Shown here: piece by piece, positions 10,243-22,160 of the stretch
Layout: every line of letters begins with the position of its first letter
How positions within the stretch are numbered: the first letter of the stretch is position 1
Origin: Chrysemys picta bellii
Taxonomy: Eukaryota > Chordata > Testudines > Emydidae
Length of the DNA: 64,000 nt
NCBI RefSeq assembly: GCF_011386835.1
Contig: NC_088809.1
Coordinates: forward strand, 21,273,067 to 21,337,066
Reading direction: 5' to 3'
Program-made: the position numbers and the translations under genes
The notes under the pieces: model-generated
The model's database searches: none
What the model was told of the DNA's origin: nothing
What the model saw: the letters and a program-made list of their open reading frames with translations, nothing else

Positions 10243-13092
10243 ATGGGATCCTGGGAGGAAGCGCAAGCAGGAGAGCGCAAGAGGGGAGGACTCCTGTCTC
10301 ATGCTGAGAAAGAGGGACGATCATTGAGTTATCTTAAGTGCCTATACACAAATGCAAGAAGCCTGGGAAACAAGCAGGGAGAACTGGAAGTCCTGGCACA
10401 GTCAGGGAACTATGATGTGATTGGAATAACAGAGACTTGGTGGGATAACTCACATGACTGGAGTACTGTCATGGATGGATATAAACTGTTCAGGAAGGAC
10501 AGGCAGGGCAGAAAAGGTGGGGGAGTTGCGTTGTATGTAAGAGAGGAGTATGACTGCTCAGAGCTCCGGTATGATACTGCAGAAAAACCTGAGAGTCTCT
10601 GGATAAAGTTGAGAAGTGGGAGCAACAAGGGTGATGTCGTGGTTGGAGTCTGCTATAGACCACCAGACCAGGGGGATGAGGTGGACGAGGCTTTCTTCTG
10701 GCAACTAGCAGAAGTTGCTAGATCGCAGGCCCTGGTTCTCATGGGAGACTTTAATCACCCTGATATCTGCTGGGAGAGCAATACAGCGGTGCACAGGCAA
10801 TCCAGGAAATTTTTGGAAAGCGTAGGGGACAATTTCCTGGTGCAAGTGCTGGAGGAACCAACTAGGGGCAAAGCTTTTCTTGACCTGCTGCTCACAGACA
10901 GGGAAGAACTAGTAGGGGAAGCAAAAGTGGATGGGAACCTGGGAGGCAGTGACCATGAGATGGTCGAGTTCAGGATCCTGACACAAGGAAGAAAGGAGAG
11001 CAGCAGAATATGGACCCTGGACTTCAGAAAAGCAGACTTTGACTCCCTCAGGGAACAGATGGGCAGGATCCCCTGGGAGAAAAACATGAAGGGCAAAGGG
11101 GTCCAGGAGAGCTGGCTGTATTTTAAAGAATCCTTATTGAGGTTGCAGGAACAAACCATCCCGATGTGTAGAAAGAATAGTAAATATGGCAGGCGACCAG
11201 CTTGGCTAAACAGTGAAATCCTTGCTGATCTTAAACGCAAAAGAGAGGCTTATAAGAAGTGGAAGATTGGACAAATGACCAGGGAGGAGTATAAAAATAT
11301 TGCTCAGGCGTGCAGGAGTGAAATCAGGAAGGCCAAATCACACTTGGAGTTGCAGTTAGCAAGAGATGTTAAGAGTAACAAGAAGGGTTTCTTCAGGTAT
11401 GTTAGCAACAAGAAGAAAATCAAGGAAAGTGTGGGCCCCTTACTGAATGAGGGAGGCAACCTAGTGACCGAGGATGTGGAAAAAGCTAATGTACTCAATG
11501 ATTTTTTTGCCTCTGTCTTCACGCACAAGGTCAGCTCCCAGATTGCTGCACTGGACAGCACAGCATGGGGAGAAGGTGACCAGCCCTCCGTGGAGAAAGA
11601 AGTGGTTCTGGACTATTTAGAAAAACTGGACGTGCACAAGTCCATGGGGCCGGATGCGCTGCATCCGAGGGTGCTAAAGGAGTTGGCGGGTGAGATTGCA
11701 GAGCCATTAGCCATTATTTTTGAAAACTCATGGCGATCGGGGGAGGTCCCAGATGACTGGAAAAAGGCTAATGTAGTGCCCATCTTTAAAAAAGGGAAGA
11801 AGGAGGATCCGGGGAACTACAGGCCAGTCAGCCTCACCTCAGTCCCTGGAAAAATTATGGAGCAGGTCCTCAAGGAATCAATTATGAAACATTTAGAGGA
11901 AAGGAAAGTGATCAGGAACAGTCAGCATGGATTCACGAAGGGGAAGTCGTGCCTGACTAACCTAATTGCCTTCTATGATGAGATAACTGGCTCTGTGGAT
12001 GAGGGGAAAGCAGTGGATGTGTTATTTCTTGACTTTAGCAAAGCTTTTGATACTGTCTCCCACAGTATTCTTGCCACCAAGTTAAAGAAGTATGGGCTGG
12101 ATGAATGGACTGTAAGGTGGATAGAAAGCTGGCTAGATCGTCGGGCTCAACGGGTAGTGATCAATGGCTCCATGTCTAGTTGGCAGCCGGTTTCAAGTGG
12201 AGTGCCCCAAGGGTCGGTCCTGGGGCCGGTTTTGTTTAATATCTTTATTAATGATCTGGAGGATGGTGTGGACTGCACTCTCAGCAAGTTTGCAGATGAC
12301 ACTAAACTAGGAGGCGTGGTAGATACACTAGAGGGTAGGGATCGGATACAGAGGGACCTAGACAAATTAGAGGATTGGGCAGAAAAAAACCTGATGAGGT
12401 TCAACAAGGACAAGTGCAGAGTCCTGCACTTAGGACGGAAGAATCCCATGCACTGCTACAGACTAGGGACCGAATGGCTAGGTAGCAGTTCTGCTGAAAA
12501 GGACCTAGGGGTCACAGTGGACGAGAAGCTGGATATGAGTCAACAGTGTGCTCTTGTTGCCAAGAAGGCTAACGGCATTTTGGGCTGTATAAGTAGGGGC
12601 ATTGCCAGCAGATCGAGGAACGTGATCGTTCCCCTTTATTCGACATTGGTGAGGCCTCATCTGGAATACTGTGTCCAGTTTTGGGCCCCACACTACAAGA
12701 AGGATGTGGAAAAATTGGAAAGAGTCCAGCGGAGGGCAACAAAAATGATTAGGGGTCTGGAGCACATGACTTATGAGGAGAGGCTGAGAGAACTGGGATT
12801 GTTTAGTCTCCAGAAGAGAAGAATGAGGGGGGATTTGATAGCAGCCTTCAACTACCTGAAGGGGGGTTCCAAAGAGGATGGAGCTCGGCTGTTCTCAGTG
12901 GTGGCAGATGACAGAACAAGGAGCAATGGTCTCAAGTTGCGGTGGGGGAGGTCCAGGTTGGATATCAGGAAAAACTATTTCACTAGGAGGGTGGTGAAAC
13001 ACTGGAATGCGTTACCTAGGGAGGTGGTGGAGTCTCCTTCCTTGGAGGTTTTTAAGGCCCGGCTTGACAAAGCCCTGGCTGGGATGATTTAG
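10243..13092 (+). CDS. CR1 ORF2 protein: AP-endonuclease and reverse transcriptase
   Basis: This 949-residue protein nicks target DNA and copies the element RNA at the nick. The N-terminal APE-type endonuclease shows Asn37 (TNARSL), Glu64 (ITETWW), Tyr138 in CYRPP, Asp169 and Asn171 in GDFNHPDI, and Asp237-His238 in GGSDHE. The reverse transcriptase follows, with [18 protein letters not shown] (Asp597), [11 protein letters not shown] near 650 and FADD at 683-686. All catalytic acids are present. The C-terminal CR1 domain ([13 protein letters not shown]) runs to the stop. Length is close to that usual for CR1 ORF2. The frame is open upstream of this ATG into ORF1, so the true start, or initiation by re-initiation, is unsettled. 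Translation is probably coupled to ORF1. Confidence 0.95.
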   Translation: MGSWEEAQAGERKRGGLLSHAEKEGRSLSYLKCLYTNARSLGNKQGELEVLAQSGNYDVIGITETWWDNSHDWSTVMDGYKLFRKDRQGRKGGGVALYVREEYDCSELRYDTAEKPESLWIKLRSGSNKGDVVVGVCYRPPDQGDEVDEAFFWQLAEVARSQALVLMGDFNHPDICWESNTAVHRQSRKFLESVGDNFLVQVLEEPTRGKAFLDLLLTDREELVGEAKVDGNLGGSDHEMVEFRILTQGRKESSRIWTLDFRKADFDSLREQMGRIPWEKNMKGKGVQESWLYFKESLLRLQEQTIPMCRKNSKYGRRPAWLNSEILADLKRKREAYKKWKIGQMTREEYKNIAQACRSEIRKAKSHLELQLARDVKSNKKGFFRYVSNKKKIKESVGPLLNEGGNLVTEDVEKANVLNDFFASVFTHKVSSQIAALDSTAWGEGDQPSVEKEVVLDYLEKLDVHKSMGPDALHPRVLKELAGEIAEPLAIIFENSWRSGEVPDDWKKANVVPIFKKGKKEDPGNYRPVSLTSVPGKIMEQVLKESIMKHLEERKVIRNSQHGFTKGKSCLTNLIAFYDEITGSVDEGKAVDVLFLDFSKAFDTVSHSILATKLKKYGLDEWTVRWIESWLDRRAQRVVINGSMSSWQPVSSGVPQGSVLGPVLFNIFINDLEDGVDCTLSKFADDTKLGGVVDTLEGRDRIQRDLDKLEDWAEKNLMRFNKDKCRVLHLGRKNPMHCYRLGTEWLGSSSAEKDLGVTVDEKLDMSQQCALVAKKANGILGCISRGIASRSRNVIVPLYSTLVRPHLEYCVQFWAPHYKKDVEKLERVQRRATKMIRGLEHMTYEERLRELGLFSLQKRRMRGDLIAAFNYLKGGSKEDGARLFSVVADDRTRSNGLKLRWGRSRLDIRKNYFTRRVVKHWNALPREVVESPSLEVFKARLDKALAGMI

Positions 13093-13187
13093 CTGGGAAT
13101 TGGTCCTGCTTTGAGCAGGGGGTTGGACTAGATGACCTCTTGAGGTCCCTTCCAACTCTGATATTCTATGATTCTATGATTCTATGA
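13093..13187 (+). other. CR1 3' UTR and ATTCTATG tail
   Basis: The short 3' UTR is what the CR1 reverse transcriptase recognises. It has a potential hairpin of TCCTGCTTTGAGCAGG (perfect 6-bp arms around a 4-base loop) and ends in ATTCTATG repeats. The same tail appears on the Cry-type SINEs in this window. Confidence 0.85.
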
Positions 13188-13206
13188 ATAGCAAAGGCAA
13201 GCCATG

Positions 13207-13448
13207 TAGGGTATGTCCGGGGTGCAGGCGGAGGGGTTGAGCGCAGCATGTGTGGACGTACTAGTACAAGTACCCTTCATTGCTACGCAGTAAAGCCACG
13301 GCAGCATGGGCTGTATACCTGCCTGGGACCTTTGGTACCCGCTCAGGCAGCTAGCCAGTGGCGCTGCCGCTTCACCGCTCTAGATACACTCAGGAGCTAG
13401 CACGGGCCTGGCGACCCATCCTGCAATCACCCCACCCACACATACCCC
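13207..13448. mobile_element. MITE with GGGTATGTC termini
   Basis: It starts TAGGGTATGTCCGGGGTGC and ends CCCACACATACCC. The ends are inverted copies of each other (GGGTATGT), and the interior (GCAGCATGGGCTGTATA, GCTAGCACGGGCCTG) resembles a turtle MITE family I recall with this terminus. It lies 20 bp beyond the CR1 tail. The target duplication is not clear. Confidence 0.55.
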
Positions 13449-14535
13449 GAGTCCCGCCGACAGACCCAACAGAGAAGGCAGCACGTCATGCAGTGCTCGC
13501 CCGCCCGTCAGATCGAAGACAGCTGACTGACAAAGAGAAGCAGCACCGGGCAGGGACATCAGAGCTCGGCAGCCTGCTTGGGAGACGCAAACGGCAGCTT
13601 TACGTGAACAATGTTACGTTATTCCTTGATTATCGACCACAAGGAAAAAAACTCGAGGGGCAGATGAGCCGTGAAACATACTGTGAAAAATATGATGGAC
13701 CAGGCCCAGAGCTGGCTCAATGCTTCCCCAGCCACGGCAGCTTTTTAACAGTCGGACCAAGCAATATTTTATGTCCTAGAAGGTTGCCTCACTCAAGGGG
13801 CAGACAGCATCGCACTTCGTACCGGTGAGGCCACCAGCTTAGGACCCAGCCCTGTCGAGGGAGTCCGCACTGGGCTATCGGGTTTGGTTTTGGTTTAGAA
13901 AAATCCCATGATCTCGCGCCGAAAGGGGAAGTCAACGCCCCGCTAAGCTCCGCTCTCATTACACATGCCACACGCATTAATAACGGATTGGGGAGGTGGG
14001 AGAGGGGCTGCCTAGCCATCCATCACCCGTTTCCAGTACACGTGGGCCAGGGGGCCACAGCCCCATCAGACATGGCACAGAGCAGAGCGGGGCTGTCCAT
14101 GCACTGGGGGCTGATAGGAATGTGACGGGGCTATTAACAAAAATGAGAGATGCTGGCGTATGGAAGGAAACGGTGTGTGAAAGGAGAACTCAGGTAGGGC
14201 TGAGACACGTCGGGCCCGATTCTGATCGCACGCTGATGCAAATCAGGAGAAACACTTCAACTCTCATTTATGCCAGTGTAAAATCATCTGATCCGCGGTG
14301 GGCGCTGAGAGGGAGGTGCGGATCGGCGGGGGGAAGGGTAGGTAGGTTCTGGCAAGGGGGCTCCTCCTTGCCCCCCCCATTCGCCTCCTCACCCCACTCG
14401 CCTCCCAGGGGGCCCCCAAAGCGTGGAGCTGGGGCGGTCTCCCCGATTCACCATACCCTAGAGACAGCTCTGCAGGGGATGGTCTGATGGGACGTCCTAC
14501 AATGGCACACGGCTGATCTGTGACTGCTACCAGCA
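13449..14535. other. Unannotated stretch with a possible palindromic-repeat piece
   Basis: No gene is visible. 14208-14292 (GGGCCCGATTCTGATCGC through GCCAGTGTAAAATCATC) looks like a diverged member of the GGATCTGGCCC palindrome family. The rest is GC-rich and unrecognised. Confidence 0.35.
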
Positions 14536-14539
14536 AATA

Positions 14540-14945
14540 TCTCCAATGTCCGGTGATGGGACACTAGACGGGGAGGGCTCCGAGTTACTACAGAGAATTC
14601 TTTCCCAGGTTTCTGACTGGTGAGTCTCACCCACATGCTCAGGGTCTAACTAATCGCCATATTTGGGGTCAGGAAGGAATTTTCCTCCGGGTTAGATTGG
14701 CAGAGACCCTTGGACTTTTTCGCCTTCCTCTGCAGCCTGGGGCACGGGTCACTTGCAGGTTTAAACTAGGGTAAATGATGGATTCTCTGTACCTTAAAGT
14801 CTTTAAATCATGATGTGAGAACACCAGAGGTTCGGGGGCTATCACAGGAGTGGGTGGGGGAGGTTCTGAGGCCTGCGATCTGCAGAAGGTCAGACGAGAT
14901 GATCATGATGGTCCCTTCTGGCCTTAACGTCTAGGAGTCTGTGTA
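14540..14945 (+). mobile_element. Older CR1/L3-type LINE 3' end
   Basis: The final part reads GGTCAGACGAGATGATCATG and ATGGTCCCTTCTGGCCTTA, the classical 3' UTR of an older CR1 branch in plus orientation. The preceding 300 bp (TTTCTGACTGGTGAGTC, GGAAGGAATTTTCCTCCGG, GGTTAGATTGGCAGAG) are shared almost position by position with the copy at 43812-44213, so both belong to one subfamily. No ORF remains. Confidence 0.78.
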
Positions 14946-15955
14946 TGCCAGTCAGCAGAAGATGCTAGAGGTGGTTCTAAGCGCTAGATAATAGGAATGA
15001 TTGATATTGCGAGAAGCCCTGGTTATCAGCAACTGGCTGGATTCTAGAACAACGGTTCGACCCTTTGGGAAAACAATCAATCATGAATTAACCCTTTCTA
15101 TGCTGAACCTTAACTCAACTTCTGATATTCGCCCACTTGTTTCCATGCCATTCACCGGACCACTCTGCCCCTTTGCGACCAGCCCGGCTAGTTACTGAGA
15201 CGGCAGATACCCAGGGCCTGCCGCCGTCGCAGCGCTCAGCTCCCGGTGCGCTCAGGCTCCCGCGCCCGCTTTCCCACCCCCCGTGGGCCCAAATCGCGGC
15301 CTCGTTTCCAGTCTCCCGGCAGCTCAGTGTGTCCATTTTCAATAGAGCGTTTCACCTCCCAGCTACCGGCTGCGAAGCCAGTAAATGCATGTATGTAGGA
15401 AACGGGGGACAAACCTTCTCCACTGGGAAGACATTCGCTGTTCTTGGGAGAGTCTCCCATGTGCCCCTCACGGCCTTCTCTCCACAAGGCAAGGAGGGTG
15501 GGTAGCTAACCCGGGCTGAACTGCTAGGGTGGACTGCCTGTGACCCTCCTGCCCCATCCCCTGAGCACGAGACCCCTTGGCGAAGGTGCCCACGCCCGGC
15601 AGTGGGGCCATTACCTGCCCTTGGTCGAGGGAACAGTGTTTCTGCTCCCAACGGACCAGAGTTCTGACACCGCTCGGCAGTGGGACCGTGCGCTGCAAAA
15701 AGTGACATACAAAATAGGTATCTTGGGAGAAGCCCCTGTCCCTCTGCCAGCTGAAGGGAGGGTCCGGCGAACATAACCCCGCACGGCGCCGTGTCTGGGA
15801 GCCCGCGCCTCCGTCCCACCCACGGCCTGCAGCTGAGTCTTCTGCAGCGAGGACGCAAGCCTTGGCAGCACGGGCCTGCGGTCTGCTGAACAGCTCCCGC
15901 GCTCAGAGGTGGCTACATTTCAAATGGCTGAGTGGGTTTATGGTACAGCGTATTG
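14946..15955. other. Unannotated GC-rich stretch
   Basis: I recognise nothing. Overlapping open frames on both strands have no motifs and follow base composition. Confidence 0.4.
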
Positions 15956-15957
15956 GC

Positions 15958-16030
15958 TAGACAGACAGACAGACCCATCAAAGTAGATAGACAGACAGCT
16001 CCCTCTGTCCGTCCGTCAGACCAGGCAGAC
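15958..16030. repeat. Degenerate (AGAC)n simple repeat
   Basis: AGACAGACAGACAGACCC is followed by TAGATAGACAGACAG and, after a short gap, CCGTCCGTCAGACCAGGCAG, a decayed tetranucleotide tract. Confidence 0.75.
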
Positions 16031-16194
16031 TGCCCCAGCACACAGGCAGAGTTCAGAAGCTCAGGCACGACCGGGAGGTAGAGTGGTCCTCGTGTCTAGC
16101 AGCGGGCACCGAACGGGCCTGCCGGGAGCAGCTCCAGGAATTCAGTCCTGGCCGGAGCCTGTTCCTGCCACGTCCCAGGGTAACAGCTCTTCCA

Positions 16195-16325
16195 TGGGAC
16201 GCAAACCACACTTTTCACCAGGAAATCTCAAAGCACTTTACAAAGGAGGTCAGGGTGGGGAAACTGAGGCACAGAGCAGGCAAGTGACCCCAGCAGGCCC
16301 AGTCCAGGAATCTACCTACTAGGCA
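16195..16325 (-). repeat. MIR-like SINE, reverse orientation
   Basis: CTCAAAGCACTTTACAAAGG, then GGGGAAACTGAGGCACAGAG, then CAAGTGACCCCAGCAGG is the reverse complement of a MIR core in correct order. Confidence 0.75.
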
Positions 16326-17520
16326 ACACTTTTGCTGTTGTCGCTGCCCCCATGCGAGGGGCTGCGCATTCCAGGTCGGCCCCACGCATGGAGCGCCGGG
16401 ATCACGCACAGCCCCTACCGGCAGCAGCTGCAGCCCCGGCCTTGCGGGAACAGACACTGTTCAGCCCAGAGACACCGGGGCTCTTAAGTGTTGCTGGCAA
16501 CTCGACGTTGGGACTAGAAGCCCCCGGAGGCTGACGGCTGAACCTGGCAAAGCCGGCGGGGGGAGTCAGGTGCCCAGCCCCATTCCTTTTCATGCGATCC
16601 GGGCGTCCCTCAGGCAGCTTTGAAAACCGCCGCCTGAAAGCAATGGAAAGTGCGCCTGGAAATCCCCAAGGCAGCTTTGCAAATCTCAGCCTTCAATCCC
16701 TGCTTAAGCACTTAAAGAGCAGCACTTGAAGCAATCCGTCTAATACGTTCCCAAGGATCCAACGCCGGCACGTCATGCTTAGCTTGTCCGCGCTTTGGGG
16801 CTGTGTTCGGCAAGCCCCGGTCCAGGACGGGAGTCCCACCACTAGCACCAGCCAAAGAAACGGCCGGATTTTCAGAGGCACCGAGCCCCTAAAACTCAAC
16901 ATCTGCTGTGCTCACTGTACAGGGACCCAGATCTTCTGCTGGGCACCCAAAAAATGTCAAGACGCATCCACCGAACATAAAGCCAAGCGGGGGGATCCCA
17001 AGCAGGGGTGGGATGATCCGACAAATGAGGCGCAAATGGCCCTGCTCCCAGTTAACTGGCTGTTTTCTAACTTCACTCAATAGCCCTCACGCAAAATATA
17101 AAGCCCGACCTGATAGGACTGTGCGGCAGTAGCTGTGATCCCAGACACCTATAGATTTATTATTACTATGCAGACAAGGCGGCCGGCTGGCTCTGTTCTA
17201 ACTAGCCTGGACCCAGAGTGGATTTAGCCAGTAGCAATCACCAAGATACTGGAGATTTAAGATCTAGGAGATTGATGCCCTGTGATGACTCTCCAAAGCA
17301 GGACATCTGCCCTTAACCAAGAGGCCTCCACAAGCCCATGGTTGGTTGGGAGATGCTCCATAGCACGCTGGCAATATGACCTCCCATGTAGCAGTGGGAT
17401 TTCTTGAGGACAGGCAGGGCAGGTCACCACCTCCCAGTTCCAGTGGACGGCCTCGCGGTTCATGTGTATGCAGAAGAGACATCCGCTGCGTCTCAGGGAC
17501 ATGGTGGGAACACTGGCACT
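16326..17520. other. Unannotated stretch
   Basis: Nothing recognised on either strand. Confidence 0.4.
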
Positions 17521-17640
17521 GCCGGAGTCCTGTCTACACTAGGGTTCCCCCAGTGCTAGCACTGAGCTGGCAATAACATGGGTGGGAAAGGTTTCAATAG
17601 CTCCTTAGTGCAGCTGTAACCCCTACTGGCCAGCCCACGT
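17521..17640. mobile_element. Possible MITE end (CTGTCTACACTAGGG)
   Basis: TCCTGTCTACACTAGGG resembles the TCTACACT-type termini of other MITEs here (47748, 59073). No opposite terminus was found, so this is tentative. Confidence 0.3.
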
Positions 17641-18364
17641 GAAAGGCCTGCCCTTCCTCCACTCCCCCCAAACCAGCCCCACCCCCCAGCATCTCCCACC
17701 AGATCCCCCTCGGTTCCCCACAGCCGAGACCTCGCCTCTGGCTCTCCCACTCCACCACCCTCCCTTCCCAGCCCCTTCTCTCCACCTCCCAACAACACTT
17801 GTCCCCCACCCCTCCCAGCCTCTTACCCAACCCTCGGCGCCCACACTTCCTACCCCATCTCATCCTGCCCCACTCCAAGCAGCACCGAGGTAGGATCTCA
17901 GCTAATGCCCCATTCTGTGCAGCAGAGTCCAGGCGAGCGAGGGTTAAAGGTGCTGTGCAAACAGCCGGACAAGGTGACTGGTCTCTCAGTAGATACAGCT
18001 TTTTCCAACTAGATTTCACAACTTGGGACTCAAGCCCACCCCTCACAGACCTGATCTGGCCCCAGAGTGGGGCATTACTGAAAGTCACTCCCAGCCCATA
18101 GCTGCTCGGGGAACATGGCTTTCTAGCATGGATCGAACGGAGCAAAGTGACCAGAAAGGGACCATCACCGCTGGCTCTCTCTGGCTAGCAGGGGCAGTAG
18201 AGGGCCAGGGCGACCTGACCACTCGGGGGCGGCTGCACTCGGCTCTTTAACGGTGTTTGAACAAGACGTTAAATTCCAGTGCAGACACAGCGCAAAAGCA
18301 TGTTCCGACAGTAGCATCTCGAGACTCCAATTGGAGACCCAGCCCCTCACGCGGGGCCCTGTGC
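17641..18364. other. Pyrimidine-rich tract and unannotated DNA
   Basis: 17650-17880 is strongly C/T-rich on the plus strand (repeated CTCCCAC-type text), which opens several minus-strand frames of low complexity. The rest holds nothing I can name. Confidence 0.5.
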
Positions 18365-18365
18365 A

Positions 18366-18535
18366 CACACCTAGTACGAGGCAGCCCCTGTCCCAAGATG
18401 CTTACAACCTAAATACAAGGCAGAAGGGGGCCAGAGAGGGGACGTGACGGAGCCGAAGTCACCCAGCCGGTGGGAGGCAGAACTGGGACCAGAATGGAGG
18501 TCTGTTAAGTCCCACACGACCACCCGTCTTCCTAG
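18366..18535 (-). repeat. MIR-like SINE, reverse orientation
   Basis: CCCAAGATGCTTACAACCTAA, AGAGGGGACGTGACGGAG, AGTCACCCAGCCGGTGG and GGCAGAACTGGGACCAG match the reversed MIR order, diverged. Confidence 0.65.
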
Positions 18536-19861
18536 CTGTGTTCAAACCTAAGCGTAGAGATGGACCCCGCCGCTCCGGCTCAAGGCGAGAGTCACAGAGG
18601 CTGGTGGTGTCTGAGCCGCCGGCATCCCAGCCCGTTTTGTGCAAAGAACTCGTCTACATATTTCACACCCTTGGCCAGAAAAAAACTCATCTGCTGCCCA
18701 GGGGGTTCAGACACTGCGGTATCCCCGGTGACATGGACTTGAGCCCTGCTTAGGCGATGGGCGATTTTAAATAAGTCCAGACAGACGGATCCCAAGGGGT
18801 CCCACTGCCTTGGATGGTGGAGACGGGTGCTCAGCACCTCTCCAGGATCGTTCCTGGGAGCAGTTATTTCAGCAACTGTCTCAGTCCAGCAAAACTTCCT
18901 GTGCACGTAGGCCAGGGGGTCCGTGGCCGGGGAGAACCAGCTGGTCAGCAGGAATCCTAAAGCAAGACATGATTTTCTCCTCCTCAGCACGGCAGCGCTC
19001 TACAGCCTCCGTCGGTGTCTTGCAGAGAGAACAGTGCGGCGGGAAGGCCTTTGGCCGTGGGTCTGGTCTGAGAACGGGTTCCTGTGGGGCTGGGGGGACT
19101 GGGAACAGAGCGAGAGCCATGGAGCTCTCCAGCCCGCCTGTGCGGAGGAGGGAAGGAGCGGGGAGGTCAGGAGCACAGCGGCAAGCCAGGCGTTCCCAAG
19201 GAAATCCATCGCCCCAGAGAGACCCCGATCACACCATTAGCCCCAGTCGCGCCTTCGCAGAAGGCCAGTGCCCCGTGATCATTCCCCCTGGTTTCTTCTC
19301 TAATGAAGCCCGAGACGAGGACAGCGCTGCCTATGGCAACCCCCATAAGCCTGGCTGGAGCCACCGGTGCGCGCCTGCATGCTGCTGACGGCCTGCTCCC
19401 TCCTCAGCCAAGGGACAGAGCAAAGCCATAGCGCACCGGAACAGCCAGCACGACCGCTCCGCCTGTGGCGGTACAGCCCTATGGAGGACCCCGGACAGGC
19501 GGCTGATTGTGACTTGACAATGTCAAAGTCAGGCCAGGGCACGGTGCAGCCGCTGTGCTGGCTGGTTCCTCTGTCTCTCTCCTTCCTGCCGCTGCCCCAA
19601 TGCGGCGGCATTTGCTTGTGGGCCCTGTAAGCAGTGACAGCCGCCGTGCCAGCATGGTGGAGGGTTAACCGTGTGAGGGCTACGCCAACCTAACAGGAGA
19701 GCGGTCTGTACTCGGCACCTCCGAGCCCCACGCACCCAGCTCCTGTCTCAACTCTGGGGTTTGCTTTGCGGAATAGATGGGATCTAACCCATAGCCAAAG
19801 ATCTTTAGTGTGGTTAATGCAACAGTCGCCTCGTGAGACCCCATTGGACAATACAGCTGTT
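18536..19861. other. Unannotated GC-rich stretch
   Basis: No repeat or exon recognised. A 132-residue minus-strand frame (18592-18990) and a 192-residue plus-strand frame (18810-19388) overlap and show no domain. Confidence 0.4.
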
Positions 19862-19990
19862 ACCCTGGCCAGCTTACAATACAAAGAGACAAGTCAGGAA
19901 AAGGGTGGAGGGAAAAGGACTTGCACAACATCAGAGTCAGGAAGAGAACCCAGGAGTCCTGAGCCGCGGCCCACGGGACCATGCTACTTC
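19862..19990 (-). repeat. MIR-like SINE, reverse orientation
   Basis: CAGCTTACAATACAAAGAGA, GGACTTGCACAACATCAG and GAGAACCCAGGAGTCCTGAG follow the order of a reversed MIR head and core. Confidence 0.62.
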
Positions 19991-21540
19991 TCAAAGATAC
20001 GGCCTCTTTCACAGACCTAGATAAACACGGGCAGGGCCTGTTTGCTCCAACGGCTTTAACAGTGTCTGGGGACAACTGAGAGCTACCTGACTCCCCAAAC
20101 ACTGGTGCATCAATAATGAAACCGGCACTTAACCACCCCAGTTCTCTGGCTGCTGATGAAGGATCAAAGCAGAGAACCCAGCCAGAACATGGCAAAGGTT
20201 TGTTTGAAAAGCCAACATGCATCTTAAGCATCTTTTGGGCCTCTTCGCACCAAAACCCACCCTTCTGGAAAGAAGAGCTCCTTCCTCCCTCATCAGCTTT
20301 TTGAGAAATCTAGGAGAGAAGCCAGGAGAGCGGACATTCAATTTCCGAGAGGGGAAAGCCCGAGGAGAAAAGTGAAGACAGCTCTTTGCTGGCAATTTGC
20401 ATATAGACACGATTGAAAGTATTTAAGGTTTTTTTGCTTTGTCTGCCACTTCGGTCGGGCTGGGACAAATTTGAATTTAAATACACCGCAAGGCTTTGAA
20501 GGTGCCGGGTCCCCAAAATTAACTCCTTCGGACTCGCCCCCGCCACTAACGCAGATCTGAAGCCCGAAGCGCCCCGTCGCTTCAGAAAACAAACGGGCTT
20601 TTTGTCGCAGCTGTAAATGACTCCTTGTTCCTCCAAAGGCTAAAGGCGCTTACAGGAATATACGTACGGCGCGGATACAACCAGGCCCATTTGTGAAACT
20701 GAAAACACAACCCCCCCCCTACACACACACCTCTGTCTGTTACACCCCTGTTGCTCCACTCCATCAGAGCCAGCGCGTTTGTTTCTGATTTACCCAAACG
20801 TGGCTGGGGTATAAGTGGCAGCAGAATACAGCTCCCGCAGCTGCTGGCTGTTCAGAGCGGCAGGAGGTTTGTCAGAGTCTCTGCTTGCCCTTTGCAATCT
20901 CTTGTAGGACAGAGAGATGCTTTCATATCACACTGCATGCAGCGAAAACGCACTGGGAGCTTTAAACATAGACGTGGCTGCTGTGTGTCTTTCAATCCAA
21001 CCAGCTATTTCTTACCTCCCCCAATCCTATTTATAACCTCCCTCCCGGTCCTCGCACACACACACAAATTCTTGGGTCCGTGACTCATAGAAAACGCTCT
21101 CCGCGTCTCGCTATCTGGCTTCAGATAAGGCCGGGGACAAACTGTTTCATCCCAGACAGCCCCAAACCCTCCCGCATCTGTCCCCATCATTAATCAAAGT
21201 CCTCTTTGTTTCTGCTCGGAGAGCAAATCGGCTCCAATCAAACCCCGCGGCCGGAGGAACCCGGAGAAGAAACAATTTTCATAACCTCCCTTCCCAAAAG
21301 ATGGAGCCCGCCCTGATGGAGTATGTGGGACGAGCAGCCTTCTTAATAACGATTTCAATGGGAGCCAAGCACCTGAATACCTTAGTATCATAATCTGAGC
21401 CTCCGCTACCACACACAACCTTCCAAAATGGTGTGGGGGGGGAGAAGGGGTCAAACCATACTCAGCAGCTATGACCCTAAGAGCTTCTGGCAAAGGGGGC
21501 GCTGTTCCCAGCAGGTCTGACAAACTCACGACCCCCAACA
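19991..21540. other. Low-repeat unannotated stretch
   Basis: I see no known repeat across 1.5 kb, unusual for this window. 20395-20480 and 21300-21400 are AT-richer with motifs such as AATTTGAATTTAAATACA. A CA-rich patch lies near 21050. It could be unique or conserved non-coding DNA. Confidence 0.4.
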
Positions 21541-21544
21541 CACA

Positions 21545-22160
21545 GTTGTCAGAATAGCTCGCCAGACAGTATTGTGTAAGGTCTCATAGGAAAACGGGTG
21601 ACATGCCGGTCGTGAATACCCCTGGGGGATGTACGTACACAGTTACGTGTGGGTGCGGGAAATGCATTCTTAAAATATGTTACGGAAGCAGCTACCACAC
21701 ATGCCTGCCCTAGACACGGGGGATGTGGATTTACCTGTCTGTACGGACTATGCTACCAGGCGGATGAGAAAACAGCAGGGTTTAATCAAAAGCAAAGGAC
21801 AATAAAAGCACATTTGCGCCGAAGGTGAACAAAGTGATCGAGCCAACCGGAAAAGCCAGTTGACAAGAGGATGAAGAAAGGCTGGGTGCCTGTACCCTGA
21901 AGAGCCAGCCGCCGGGGAGAGGAAATCTGTGGGGGTTTGCTTTTCAGAGCATACATTTCAAAGGTTTGCTGGGCTACAAAAGGGAAGAAAGGGGACTCCT
22001 TTATTACCCATCACTCAAGAGACAAGAGGGGCCAGCGCTCTTGGATTCTGTGAATGGTGAATCCCCAGCCACTTGGGTTGAGGATGCTGAGAACTGACTG
22101 TAGGTGAGACATTGCCTGAGACAAGCAGCATTATCTGTTACGTCTTAGACACTAAAAAGC
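21545..22160 (+). repeat. Probable LTR-type or other interspersed repeat
   Basis: The text shifts here to a style I associate with turtle interspersed repeats (GTGTAAGGTCTCATAGGAAA, GACAATAAAAGCACATTTG, CTTGGATTCTGTGAATGG). There is an AATAAA signal at about 21812. No coding motif or terminal repeat was found, so class and ends are uncertain. Confidence 0.35.

Larger units (their letters stand above)
9030..13187 (+). mobile_element. Full-length CR1 LINE with both ORFs intact
   Basis: The element has a GC-rich 5' UTR (about 9030-9190), ORF1, a 44-bp spacer, ORF2 and a short 3' UTR. It closes with the CR1 hallmark: TTGGACTAGATGACCTC, GAGGTCCCTTCCAACTCTG and three to four ATTCTATG-type units ending at 13187. 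Neither ORF contains a stop or frameshift and all catalytic motifs I can check are present. Most CR1 copies are 5'-truncated, so a full-length open copy implies recent insertion. The 5' boundary is an estimate from where the GC-rich leader starts. CR1 elements normally make no clear target duplication and I see none. Confidence 0.93.

Noticed and set aside
10755..11240. 161-residue minus-strand frame
   Set aside because: It is antisense to CR1 ORF2.
13358..13828. 156-residue plus-strand frame
   Set aside because: It overlaps the MITE at 13207-13448 and has no motif.
17650..17890. Minus-strand low-complexity Gly/Trp-rich frames
   Set aside because: They result from a pyrimidine-rich tract on the plus strand.
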